Origin: Limnobaculum zhutongyuii
GTDB lineage: Bacteria > Pseudomonadota > Gammaproteobacteria > Enterobacterales > Enterobacteriaceae
Direction of reading: 5' to 3'
Assembly: GCF_004295645.1 (NCBI RefSeq)
Contig: NZ_CP034752.1
Coordinates: 2,294,001 to 2,358,000, forward strand
Length of the DNA stretch: 64,000 nt
The position numbers and the translations under genes were made by a program. Positions 1 through 8,151 of the stretch are shown here, one piece after another; the first letter of the stretch is position 1, and each line of letters opens with the position of its first letter. Below the pieces are notes generated by a model. The model made no database searches, was not told where the DNA came from, and saw only the letters and a list, made by a program, of their open reading frames with translations.

Positions 1-1715
1 ATTATGCCGAACTGGTACAACATGACTTTAGCAATGATACCCATCGTCCTTTAGGTCCGGTGGTATGTATTAGCCCGTGGAACTTCCCACTGGCTATCTT
101 TACCGGTCAGGTTGCTGCCGCGCTGGCAGCAGGTAATACCGTATTAGCCAAACCGGCAGAACAGACGCCATTAATTGCCGCTCAGGCAATTCGCCTGATG
201 CATCAGGCTGGTATTCCAGTCGGAGCAGTTCAACTACTGCCCGGCAAAGGCGAAACCATTGGTGCTAAACTGGTTAATGACAAACGTATTCGCGGCGTCA
301 TGTTTACCGGTTCAACCGAAGTAGCAATGACATTACAACGTAACATATCCGGAAGGCTTGATACCTTAGGCCACACCATTCCGCTCATTGCCGAAACCGG
401 TGGTTTAAACACCATGATCGTTGACTCCTCTGCCCTGACAGAACAGGTGGTTAATGATGTGGTTGCTTCCGCCTTCGACAGTGCCGGGCAACGCTGTTCT
501 GCCCTGCGTATTCTCTGCCTTCAGGAAGAGATCGCTGACAAAACTATCACTATGTTGAAAGGCGCCATGAGCGAATGCAAAATGGGAAATCCTGACTGTT
601 TATCAACGGATATCGGTCCGGTGATTGATGCTCAGGCAAAAACCAGTATTGAACAGCATATCCAAACCATGCATTCCAAAGGGCGTAAAATCTATCAGTC
701 TTCATTTGACTGTCATTCAGATAGCGCCCTGCTGACAAAAGGCACCTTTGTACAACCAACCTTGATTGAACTGGAAAGTCTCGACGAGCTAACCAAAGAA
801 GTATTTGGGCCGGTTCTGCACGTGGTGCGTTATCAACGCGAAAATGTCACTCAGCTAATCGAGCAAATTAATGCGGCAGGATACGGATTAACCATGGGTA
901 TTCACACCCGTATTGACGAGACCATCGCCAAAATTACCGAGCGGGCTGCCGTGGGTAATCTGTATGTAAATCGAAATATTGTTGGTGCCGTGGTTGGCGT
1001 TCAGCCGTTTGGCGGTGAAGGTTTGTCCGGTACCGGACCAAAAGCCGGTGGTCCGCTGTATCTCTATCGTCTGCTGTCCCATCGCCCGGATGATGCCATT
1101 GCTAAAGCGCTGTCCCGTAGCGATCGGGAACGTCTGGTGGATACTCGTACCAAAGAACTGCTATTGCAGCCATTAACCGCATTTAAAGAGTGGGCGCTAA
1201 AGAAAGAAAATCGTCCGCTGGCAACCTTATGCGACAGTTACGCTAACTATTCTCAGGCAGGAACCATTCGTCTGCTCACCGGCCCTACCGGTGAGCGCAA
1301 CAGCTATGCGTTAATGCCGCGCCATCGTATTTTGTGCTTACATCATGAAGAACAGGATGCATTGATCCAACTGGCCGCGGTTTTAGCCAGCGGCTCCAAA
1401 GTGTTATGGGTAGATCATAACTTTACTCGTTCGCTGCACAAAAATCTGCCGGAGCCGGTCCAGTCACAAATCGGATTTGTTGCCGACTGGCATAATACCG
1501 AAGTGGCATTTGACGGCGTGCTGTACCACGGTGACAGCGACAAGCTGCAACTGATTAGCGAACAGATTGCCCAACGCGACGGGCCAATTTTATCAGTACA
1601 GGGATTCGCTCATGGGGATACCAATATCTTGTTAGAACGTTTGATACTGGAGCGAGCACTCAGTATTAATACCGCCGCAGCCGGTGGTAACGCCAGTTTA
1701 ATGACCATTGGTTGA
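1..1715 (+). CDS. putA: Bifunctional proline dehydrogenase / P5C dehydrogenase PutA, C-terminal part
   Basis: This is the C-terminal part of PutA, which oxidises proline to glutamate at the inner membrane. Only the 1-pyrroline-5-carboxylate dehydrogenase half is visible. The reading frame is already open at base 3, so the true start and the DNA-binding and proline dehydrogenase domains lie left of the window. Visible aldehyde dehydrogenase signatures are ISPWNFP, the NAD-site FTGSTEV, the general-base Glu in AETGG (codon near 393) and the catalytic Cys in GQRCSA (codon near 495). The C-terminus ends NTAAAGGNASLMTIG, as in enterobacterial PutA, so the 3' end is intact. The GTG at 60 is internal. 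A terminator hairpin follows. The family assignment is very secure. Confidence 0.96.
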   Translation, partial: YAELVQHDFSNDTHRPLGPVVCISPWNFPLAIFTGQVAAALAAGNTVLAKPAEQTPLIAAQAIRLMHQAGIPVGAVQLLPGKGETIGAKLVNDKRIRGVMFTGSTEVAMTLQRNISGRLDTLGHTIPLIAETGGLNTMIVDSSALTEQVVNDVVASAFDSAGQRCSALRILCLQEEIADKTITMLKGAMSECKMGNPDCLSTDIGPVIDAQAKTSIEQHIQTMHSKGRKIYQSSFDCHSDSALLTKGTFVQPTLIELESLDELTKEVFGPVLHVVRYQRENVTQLIEQINAAGYGLTMGIHTRIDETIAKITERAAVGNLYVNRNIVGAVVGVQPFGGEGLSGTGPKAGGPLYLYRLLSHRPDDAIAKALSRSDRERLVDTRTKELLLQPLTAFKEWALKKENRPLATLCDSYANYSQAGTIRLLTGPTGERNSYALMPRHRILCLHHEEQDALIQLAAVLASGSKVLWVDHNFTRSLHKNLPEPVQSQIGFVADWHNTEVAFDGVLYHGDSDKLQLISEQIAQRDGPILSVQGFAHGDTNILLERLILERALSINTAAAGGNASLMTIG

Positions 1716-1723
1716 TCTGCTAT

Positions 1724-1753
1724 TACAGGGCTTGGCGAACACTAAGCCCTGTA
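1724..1753 (+). terminator. Terminator after putA
   Basis: A perfect 10-bp inverted repeat, TACAGGGCTT and AAGCCCTGTA, is separated by 10 bases and lies 8 bases after the putA stop. The T-rich stretch after it is short. Confidence 0.75.
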
Positions 1754-1912
1754 TATTTATCGGTAACTCACCTTAGTAAATCACCGGGAAACTGCAATCA
1801 TATCCCATTGATTCCCTTGTCCGTTTTATTTAATTCCATATACTGGTTATACTATAGCCTATCCTGAATTCTGTTCAGTTCCTTTAACGATGCCAATTGC
1901 ATAAGTACCGCG

Positions 1913-2668
1913 ATGAAAACAATCACTACACAAATTCCTGCGCTGGATAAAGTTGTTCGTATTTGTGACTTTTTATCTGATAAAAATGGTGCCACTTTTA
2001 GCCAGATTTATCAGGGAGTTGGCATTGCAAAAAGCAGCACATCTTCTTTACTCAATGGTATGGTGGCTCACGGCCTGCTGCGTCAGGATAATGATAAATA
2101 CTATCTTGGCCTGCGGTTGTATGAACTTGGCAATAAAGCCGTTGAGCAGTACGACATCAAAAAAATCGCCCTGCCGGTACTGACAGCATTACGCGATAAA
2201 ACTAACCTGACCTGCCATTTAGGGGTGTTACAGGGTTCGTCACCTATCTATCTGACTAAACTGGAAAGCCCACAGGCGATTATTATCCGCAGTTGGGAAG
2301 GTAAGCGCTTGTCGTTATACAGTTCTGGTTTAGGCAAAGCACTAATGGCGCATTTAAGCGATGAAGAAGTTGATGCACTGTTGCCGGAAGATAAAGTACT
2401 GACCCGTATCACCGATACCACCATTACCGATATCAATGTGCTGAAAGCCGAGCTGGCTGAAATCCGCGTGCGCGGCTGGGCCTATGATAATGAAGAGGAT
2501 AGTCAGGGCGTTCGCTGCATTGCCGTTCCGGTGCTGAACCATCAGGGCAAGGCGATTGCCGCCATCAGTACCTCCGGCGTGGCTTTCCAGATCCCAGACG
2601 ATAAACGGGAATATCTGGCCTCTCTGGTGATGGAAGCAGGACAGCAGCTGGCTCAACAGCTAAAGTAG
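1913..2668 (+). CDS. IclR-family transcriptional regulator (XynR-like)
   Basis: This 251-residue regulator has an N-terminal winged helix (about residues 5-65, with SKSSTSSLLNGMVAHGLL as the recognition region) and a C-terminal IclR effector domain ending in AISTSGVAFQIPDDKR. IclR proteins bind palindromes and usually control an adjacent catabolic operon in response to a small carboxylate or sugar acid. The gene converges on a YagE-like aldolase, dehydratase and transporter. The arrangement resembles E. coli xynR (yagI) beside yagEF, so regulation of that cluster is the likely job. Repeated dyads upstream of the transporter are the candidate targets. The ribosome-binding site before the ATG is weak. 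The family is certain; the ligand is not known. Confidence 0.88.
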   Translation: MKTITTQIPALDKVVRICDFLSDKNGATFSQIYQGVGIAKSSTSSLLNGMVAHGLLRQDNDKYYLGLRLYELGNKAVEQYDIKKIALPVLTALRDKTNLTCHLGVLQGSSPIYLTKLESPQAIIIRSWEGKRLSLYSSGLGKALMAHLSDEEVDALLPEDKVLTRITDTTITDINVLKAELAEIRVRGWAYDNEEDSQGVRCIAVPVLNHQGKAIAAISTSGVAFQIPDDKREYLASLVMEAGQQLAQQLK

Positions 2669-2688
2669 TTTGAATCTCGCAAAAAAAT

Positions 2689-2720
2689 ATCAGACCTTCG
2701 TCAGGAAACGAAAGTCTGAT
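2689..2720. terminator. Bidirectional terminator between convergent genes
   Basis: ATCAGACCTTCGT pairs with ACGAAAGTCTGAT with one mismatch. It sits between the ends of the IclR gene and the aldolase gene. An A-run precedes it and a T-containing stretch follows, so it could serve both strands. Confidence 0.7.
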
Positions 2721-2756
2721 TGCTTTCTGAATAACTATTTTTACTACACAAACAAC

Positions 2757-3677
2757 TTAACGATCCTGATGTGGCACCTCAGCAAAGGTTAATACCTTCA
2801 TCAGTTGCTGCTTTTTCTCTTCTGATAGTTTCTTTACCGGAGCCAAAACTTCAGTAGAAATATTCAATCCACACAGTTTAATCGCTTGTTTAATTACGCC
2901 AAAGAACGGCGTCTCTAAACTATATACCGTTGATAAGCGTGATAGCTGGCGCTGTAGTTCAAACATGGTTTCATAATCTTTCGCTTTAAACGCCCGGTAA
3001 ATTCCACAGGTAATTTGAGCTGCAAAGTTAGAGGTTGCCGGAATGGCACCATTACCGCCCATAATCAGGGTATCCATCATATATTCGTCATAGCCAGAAA
3101 ACACCACAAAGTTCGGACGTATTGGCCGTACCTGATTAATAACCTCACGTACGTGACTGATATTATCCACCGTATCTTTAATACCGATAATATTGCTGAC
3201 CTCTTTTGCCAGACGGGCGATCAGACTCACGCTGATATCCTGACCGGTTAATGCCGGGAAGTTATACAAAATGACCGGAGAACGAATACTCTCCGCTACG
3301 GTGCGGAAATGGTTATACATATACTCTTCATTAAGCAGTGCATAATAAGGATTCAGAACCAGTACGGCATCCACGCCTAACTTATCCGCATGTTGACCGA
3401 ACTCAACTACTTCCTGAGTGCTTGGACTACTAATGCCTAATAATACAGGAACCCGACCGGCAATATGTTTTACCGCAAACTCAGCCACGTCAAAACGCTG
3501 TGCTTTAGGCATATGGCAAAACTCACCGCCACTGCCAAGAATCAACATGCCATCTACGCCATCATTGACTAATTTATCAATCAGCGCCCCCATTCCCACG
3601 GTATCCAGTCGCCCATCCGCATGAAAAATCGTCGGTACCGGAGGAAAAACGCCTCTAAACTTATTCAGGTCAGTCAT
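2757..3677 (-). CDS. DapA-superfamily aldolase, YagE-like (2-keto-3-deoxy sugar acid aldolase)
   Basis: This 306-residue TIM-barrel aldolase of the dihydrodipicolinate synthase superfamily reads along its whole length like E. coli YagE, which cleaves 2-keto-3-deoxy sugar acids to pyruvate and an aldehyde. Visible signatures are GSGGEF (substrate carboxylate loop), LYNFPALTGQD with the conserved Tyr, and IIGIKDT with the Schiff-base Lys. It is probably the last gene of an operon with the dehydratase and MFS transporter upstream. In that pathway the dehydratase would make the 2-keto-3-deoxy acid and this enzyme would split it. A 9-bp hairpin lies in the 105-bp gap to the dehydratase gene. The exact substrate cannot be read from sequence. 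Confidence 0.88.
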   Translation of the reverse strand: MTDLNKFRGVFPPVPTIFHADGRLDTVGMGALIDKLVNDGVDGMLILGSGGEFCHMPKAQRFDVAEFAVKHIAGRVPVLLGISSPSTQEVVEFGQHADKLGVDAVLVLNPYYALLNEEYMYNHFRTVAESIRSPVILYNFPALTGQDISVSLIARLAKEVSNIIGIKDTVDNISHVREVINQVRPIRPNFVVFSGYDEYMMDTLIMGGNGAIPATSNFAAQITCGIYRAFKAKDYETMFELQRQLSRLSTVYSLETPFFGVIKQAIKLCGLNISTEVLAPVKKLSEEKKQQLMKVLTFAEVPHQDR

Positions 3678-3726
3678 TGTATTATCCTGTCTTATCGCTA
3701 ATGAATTACATCTCTGTTACTTTGCC

Positions 3727-3750
3727 TCCGTCACGTTTAACCGTGACGGA
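3727..3750 (-). other. Intercistronic hairpin between dehydratase and aldolase genes
   Basis: A perfect 9-bp stem (TCCGTCACG and CGTGACGGA) with a 6-base loop lies between two same-strand genes. There is no T-run, so it may be an mRNA-processing or stability element rather than a terminator. Confidence 0.5.
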
Positions 3751-3782
3751 AGCCTTACTTACCCTGTTATGCTGATAGAGTC

Positions 3783-5123
3783 TTAACTGGTATAGGCACC
3801 AGCCATTAACGAAGCCGCTCGCTCAGTGAACTGCTTGTACACCCCTTTACGGTGGGAATAATCCGGACGTATCCATTTAGCCTGACGTTCAGCCATAACG
3901 ACCTCAATCTGCTCCGGCGTTTTGTGCTCACCATTAATACCAACGATATTCAGCTTACGGGCTGGTACATCCATTTCGATTAAATCACCATCTTCCACCA
4001 GTGCAATTGGCCCACCGTCAGCCGCTTCCGGTGAAACATGCCCCACACACGGGCCGCTGGTAGCACCGGAGAAACGACCATCGGTAATCAATGCCACTCG
4101 ACCATCCAGGCGGTTGTCATACACAATGGCATCAGTTGTCATCAGCATTTCGGGGGCGCCGGAACCTTTAGGGCCTTCGTAGCGAATAAACAGCACATCC
4201 CCAGGGTTCACCCGGTTATGAATAATCGCCTGCTGTGCATCTTCCTCTGAGTTGAACACTTTGGCCGGACCTACGTGCTGATGCATATCGGCACGGCAGG
4301 CGGCATATTTGATAACCGCCCCATCCGGTGCAATATTGCCTTTGAGAATAGCGATGGAGCCTTTCTTGGTGGCTGACTCTGGCTTTCTGATCACCTCTTC
4401 CGGCTTCACTTTATGATTAGCCAGATACATGGCCTGATGCCCTGCAGCACGTGCTACCCGACGGATCTCTGACATGGTAGAAGGCATAATAGCGCTACCC
4501 GGCAACGCCATACCTAAGGCTTCTGACATACACTGCATGGTGCTGGCTGTTCCCATAAACTGACAGGCACCGGCAGTAGGACAACCGCACTGCTGATGCG
4601 CTTCTACCTGCTTTACGCTAATCTCGCCTTTCTTCAGTTTGGCCGTCAGACCACCCAAATCGGAGGTGCTCATATTCGGAGCCGGACGCATCGAACCACC
4701 GGGAATGTGAATCAACGGCATATCCAGACGAGCAGCAGCAATCAAATGTGCCGGAACGGATTTATCGCAGCTGGAAATCAGTACCGCCCCGTCATAAGGC
4801 ACTACCGAAGCATGAATCTCTACCATATTGGCTATCGCTTCCCGCGAGGCCAGAATGTAGTTCATACCATCATGCCCCTGCCCCCAGCCATCACAAATAT
4901 CGGTGACATGATGGCGTACTGCGCGACCACCGCTTTCATGAACCCCTAACATGGTTTCATAGCCCAGTTCATTGAGGTGAAAGCTTCCCGGATGGCTTTC
5001 GCCATAACAGTCATCAATCAGTACCTGAGGCTTCTGGGTATCTTCTTTGCTGTAGTTCATCCCCATACGCAGTGCATCTAACTGCGACCATAAATCACGA
5101 GCGCCCTGACATTTCTGTTTCAT
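3783..5123 (-). CDS. IlvD/Edd-family sugar-acid dehydratase, short form lacking the central segment
   Basis: This Fe-S dehydratase of the IlvD/Edd family should convert a sugar acid to its 2-keto-3-deoxy form. Cluster-ligand motifs are present: DDCYGESHPGS (about residue 38), SSCDKS (about 118) and TAGACQFMGTAS (about 185). The C-terminal part with LITDGRFSGATSG and GHVSPEA is complete. At 446 residues it is well short of the usual 570-655. The central stretch with the GGSTN motif is missing: the sequence passes directly from ARAAGHQAMYLAN to the equivalent of the ...GNIAPDGAVIK region. The frame is intact and the start has an AGGAA ribosome-binding site. It could be an in-frame deletion or a compact subfamily. 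Its neighbours are a YagE-like aldolase and an MFS transporter. Confidence 0.8.
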   Translation of the reverse strand: MKQKCQGARDLWSQLDALRMGMNYSKEDTQKPQVLIDDCYGESHPGSFHLNELGYETMLGVHESGGRAVRHHVTDICDGWGQGHDGMNYILASREAIANMVEIHASVVPYDGAVLISSCDKSVPAHLIAAARLDMPLIHIPGGSMRPAPNMSTSDLGGLTAKLKKGEISVKQVEAHQQCGCPTAGACQFMGTASTMQCMSEALGMALPGSAIMPSTMSEIRRVARAAGHQAMYLANHKVKPEEVIRKPESATKKGSIAILKGNIAPDGAVIKYAACRADMHQHVGPAKVFNSEEDAQQAIIHNRVNPGDVLFIRYEGPKGSGAPEMLMTTDAIVYDNRLDGRVALITDGRFSGATSGPCVGHVSPEAADGGPIALVEDGDLIEMDVPARKLNIVGINGEHKTPEQIEVVMAERQAKWIRPDYSHRKGVYKQFTERAASLMAGAYTS

Positions 5124-5165
5124 TTTGTGGTTCCTTTAATTATTAATTCATCACGACATTACTGA

Positions 5166-6437
5166 TTATTTTTTCGGTGGCCGGGCGGTAATGGCCGGCA
5201 GCGTAAACAGCAGGAAAACGGCTATCATTAAGGCAGCGACCAGTACAAACATGCCCGCCGTCTGGCTAACGGTCATGGTTAGCAGCCCCACCAGATATGG
5301 ACCAATAAATCCACCCAGGTTACCCAATGCGTTAATGGTTCCACGTACACCACCTAAAACATTGGATGGGAATAACAGCGGTGGCAGCGTCCAGAATGGA
5401 CCAGCATAAGCCTGTAAGAAGAAGCCACACAGCACCATGACACCATAAGAAAGCCAGATGCTCTCTTTCAGCAACAGAGAAAGGGTTAAACAGACAGCAA
5501 AACCAACCAGAGGGATTGCGGTATACAGGCGACGATTCATCGTCTTGTCACACCACTTAGCGATATAGTATTGACCGAAGATACACAGCACATAAGGCGC
5601 TGCAGTCAACATACCCACCATGGTCATGCCGCTACCGGTCAGGTTTTTAATCAGGTTAGGCATCCACAGCGCAAAGCCATAGAACCCGACCTGAACAAAG
5701 AAGTAGATACCAATCAATTTCCACAGGTTCGGACTACGAATAATGGTGCTAATGCTGGCTTTATCATCAACAGAAGCGCCCATACGGTCCTCTTCCAGCT
5801 TTTTCTCAATCCACTCACGTTCCCGTGGGTCCAGCCATTTCGCCTGATGAGGATGGTCAGATACTAATGACATCCAGACAAACAGCAGTGCCAGTGACAA
5901 TACCCCTTCAATGATGAACATTTCGCGCCAGCCGTGCAGCTCAATCAGCCAACCAGACAGTGGGCCAGTGATAATCGAGGCAACCGCCAGGTTCATCTGG
6001 AAAAAGGCAATGGCTCTGGCCCGCTCTTCATTAGGAAACCAGTGACCGATTAACGCCAGAATAGCTGGATATACCCCACCTTCAGCAACCCCGAGAATGA
6101 AGCGGATAATCAATAACTGGGTCGAATTTTGCACAAAGCCGGTTAGCAGGGCAAATCCTCCCCAGGCGACAATCGTCCAGGCAATAAACTTCTTGGCGCT
6201 ATAACGTTCAGCAATATGACCACCCGGTATTTGCAGAAAGATATAACCGATGAAGAAAATCCCTGCCACCAGTCCGGCAAATGATGCCGTCATGCCGAGA
6301 TCTTTATCCATACCACCGGCAATACCGATTGCGATATTGGTTCGGTCCATATAAGCCACGATATAGACCAAAATGGTTGCCGGAATGATATGCATCCAGC
6401 GCCCTTTAGGAATAGGTTTACTTGAATCTGTGCTCAT
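5166..6437 (-). CDS. MFS transporter, anion:cation symporter (ACS) family, probable sugar-acid importer
   Basis: A 423-residue inner-membrane protein of the major facilitator superfamily with about twelve hydrophobic segments. The AYMDRTNIAIGIAG motif in the first helix region, RFILGVAEGGVYPAILALIGHWFP and the cytoplasmic central loop are typical of the ACS family, whose members import galactarate, glucarate, tartrate and related acids. It is the first gene of the minus-strand operon that continues into the dehydratase (42-bp gap) and the aldolase, so it probably imports their substrate. The 312-bp region upstream, shared with the divergent dehydrogenase gene, carries repeated dyads suited to an IclR regulator. 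The exact substrate is unknown. Confidence 0.85.
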   Translation of the reverse strand: MSTDSSKPIPKGRWMHIIPATILVYIVAYMDRTNIAIGIAGGMDKDLGMTASFAGLVAGIFFIGYIFLQIPGGHIAERYSAKKFIAWTIVAWGGFALLTGFVQNSTQLLIIRFILGVAEGGVYPAILALIGHWFPNEERARAIAFFQMNLAVASIITGPLSGWLIELHGWREMFIIEGVLSLALLFVWMSLVSDHPHQAKWLDPREREWIEKKLEEDRMGASVDDKASISTIIRSPNLWKLIGIYFFVQVGFYGFALWMPNLIKNLTGSGMTMVGMLTAAPYVLCIFGQYYIAKWCDKTMNRRLYTAIPLVGFAVCLTLSLLLKESIWLSYGVMVLCGFFLQAYAGPFWTLPPLLFPSNVLGGVRGTINALGNLGGFIGPYLVGLLTMTVSQTAGMFVLVAALMIAVFLLFTLPAITARPPKK

Positions 6438-6514
6438 TACTATGTTCCTTGGTTCAACCGCTAAATGATAAAAAACGCGAGTACGTTAGTTGTTTGTTAT
6501 TCATTGTTACGTAA

Positions 6515-6536
6515 TTTGTTCCGTATATAGAACAAA
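6515..6536. promoter_or_regulatory. Candidate regulator operator 1 (perfect dyad)
   Basis: TTTGTTC-N8-GAACAAA is a perfect 7-bp inverted repeat in the divergent region between the MFS operon and the GldA-like gene. It is the best of three related dyads. Binding by the nearby IclR protein is an inference. Confidence 0.55.
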
Positions 6537-6554
6537 TATTCAATATACAGAACA
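6537..6554. promoter_or_regulatory. Candidate regulator operator 2 (imperfect dyad)
   Basis: TATTC-N8-GAACA directly abuts operator 1 and keeps the same 8-base spacer, with one mismatch to the TGTTC half-site. This suggests adjacent binding. Confidence 0.4.
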
Positions 6555-6689
6555 ATATTCCTCGCGCTGGATAAAAGAGTCAATGGGGTAAATTGTCAAA
6601 GTTGAATATCTGTGAGCTGACGCAACTTTCGCCATTTTGAAGTTGACGGCAAATAATTACAGGAAGAACATGCTTTCATACAGAACATT

Positions 6690-6707
6690 AGTTCCACATA
6701 AAGAACA
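6690..6707. promoter_or_regulatory. Candidate regulator operator 3 (imperfect dyad)
   Basis: AGTTC-N8-GAACA keeps the same spacing and sits 42 bases before the start codon of the GldA-like gene. A lone GAACA half-site lies just upstream at 6683-6687. Confidence 0.4.
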
Positions 6708-6749
6708 ATAAGCATTGGTAACCATTTTTATCACTATTAAGGAGCTAAA

Positions 6750-7850
6750 ATGATTACTACTGCTATTTTCCCCGGTCGTTACGTACAAGGTTCAGGGGCA
6801 GTTGAGAAGTGTTTAGGTGATGAACTATCGCGTCTGGGTCAAAAGGCATTGATACTGCAAGACCCTGTCGTTCATCAAAAGCTGGGCAATGACATTGTTA
6901 AAGCACTGGAGGGCAAAATTGCCTGTCAGGTTGAAGTGTTTAACAGCGAATGCTCTGATGAAGAGATCGACCGTATTTCGGCATTAGCACAAAACTACGG
7001 TGCTGAAGTGATCGTTGGTATTGGCGGAGGTAAAACGTTAGATACCGCTAAAGCAACCGGCGCATTCCTTAAGTTACCTATTGCTATTGTGCCCACTCTG
7101 GCCTCTACCGATGCCCCATGCAGCTCTTTAGTGGTGATTTACACTCAGGAAGGAAAATTCAAACGCTATATGATGATTCCCCGCAACCCTGATGTAGTGC
7201 TGGTTGATTCAAAAATTATCGCCCAGGCGCCGGTGCGCTTTCTGGTCTCCGGCATTGGCGATGCGCTGGCAACCTGGTTTGAAGCAGAAGATTGCCGCAT
7301 AAAAATGGCAGGCAATATGACGGGTCGTCCAGGTCCTATGTCGGCTTATGGTTTAGCACGTTTATGTTATGACACCTTGCTACAGTATGGCGTGCTGGCA
7401 AAATCTGCCTGTGAACAACAGCAGGTCACCCCGGCTCTGGAACACGTTATTGAAGCCAACACCCTGCTCTCCGGATTAGGTTTCGAAAGTGGCGGTCTGG
7501 CTGCGGCTCACGCCATCCATAATGGCTTAACCGTATTGCCACAAACCCACAGCTACTGGCACGGAGAAAAAGTCGCCTTTGGCACACTGGCAATGTTAAT
7601 GCTTACCGATCGGGAACCCGAAGTAATTGATACGGTATATAACTTCTGCCGTGATGTTGGTCTGCCAACCACACTGGAAGATATAGGCCTAAAACAGGTC
7701 AGTGATGATGACCTGATGAAAGTCGCCGAAGCTTCATGCAGTCAGGGAGAAACCATCCATAACGAACCCCATGAAATCAGCGCCGAAAATGTACTGGCTG
7801 CATTGAGGGCAGCTGACGCTGAGGGACAAAGACGTAAACTGTTCGCCTGA
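6750..7850 (+). CDS. Iron-containing alcohol dehydrogenase, GldA-like
   Basis: A 366-residue group III (metal-dependent) alcohol dehydrogenase that reads like E. coli glycerol dehydrogenase GldA (367 residues). Visible features are the NAD-binding GIGGGKTLDTAK (about residues 93-104), TLASTDAPCS, GDALATWFEA with a metal-ligand Asp, and the metal-ligand His residues in AAAHAIHNGL and YWHGEKVAFGT. It is divergent from the sugar-acid operon and shares its dyad-rich promoter region, so it may reduce or oxidise an aldehyde product such as one released by the aldolase rather than act on glycerol itself. The start has a good AAGGAG site. The family is secure; the substrate is inferred from context. 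Confidence 0.88.
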   Translation: MITTAIFPGRYVQGSGAVEKCLGDELSRLGQKALILQDPVVHQKLGNDIVKALEGKIACQVEVFNSECSDEEIDRISALAQNYGAEVIVGIGGGKTLDTAKATGAFLKLPIAIVPTLASTDAPCSSLVVIYTQEGKFKRYMMIPRNPDVVLVDSKIIAQAPVRFLVSGIGDALATWFEAEDCRIKMAGNMTGRPGPMSAYGLARLCYDTLLQYGVLAKSACEQQQVTPALEHVIEANTLLSGLGFESGGLAAAHAIHNGLTVLPQTHSYWHGEKVAFGTLAMLMLTDREPEVIDTVYNFCRDVGLPTTLEDIGLKQVSDDDLMKVAEASCSQGETIHNEPHEISAENVLAALRAADAEGQRRKLFA

Positions 7851-7867
7851 GACAATAAAAAAACAAG

Positions 7868-7888
7868 ATGGCCTGCATCGCAGGCCAT
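7868..7888. terminator. Terminator between convergent genes
   Basis: ATGGCCTGC-ATC-GCAGGCCAT forms a perfect 9-bp stem with a 3-base loop. The A-run on its left becomes a T-run on the minus strand, so it is strongest for minus-strand transcripts coming from the TPR gene. Confidence 0.75.
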
Positions 7889-7929
7889 TTGAGATTGATG
7901 ACAAAGTCTGATTTGTTCAGCACTGTGTT

Positions 7930-8100
7930 TTAAAATAGCCAAATGTCGGGAGGGGCTCCCGTGGGGGTCGACTTGGCGTAAGCCAACGAAGTGCCCGTAG
8001 GGAGACCAGGCCCGACACGCACCAAAGCCAAGTACAGATGGTCTTCCGGTCGAGCACAAAATGAATATAAGCACTTCAGATTTTACGACCGGAATATTCA
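7930..8100. repeat. Dispersed structured intergenic element, copy 1
   Basis: This GC-rich element lies between the convergent GldA-like and TPR genes and has a longer relative at about 26812-27052. Shared blocks include GGGAGGGGCT, GTGGGGGTCGACTTGGCG, TAAGCCAACGA, AGACCAGGCCCG and AAGTACA. Foldable parts are CTCCC (7956-7960) with GGGAG (8000-8004), TTGGC-gtaa-GCCAA (7973-7986), and TTCCGGTCG (8044-8052) with CGACCGGAA (8086-8094). The first and last stems are altered in the other copy with pairing preserved. It encodes no credible protein. I do not recognise it as a named repeat family. Confidence 0.75.
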
Positions 8101-8103
8101 TAG

Positions 8104-8128
8104 ATGCTGATTTATCAGATTTATCAGC
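8104..8128 (-). terminator. Hairpin downstream of TPR gene
   Basis: TGCTGAT and ATCAGCA form a 7-bp stem 24 bases past the TPR gene stop. It may end that transcript before the dispersed element, but it lacks a clear T-run. Confidence 0.4.
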
Positions 8129-8151
8129 ACCCTAAAATAAAGAATCCAACA

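Noticed and set aside
7742..8101. Minus-strand open frame across dispersed element copy 1
   Set aside because: It covers the terminator and the structured element and overlaps the GldA-like gene. The similar frame in copy 2 differs in length, and no protein family is seen.
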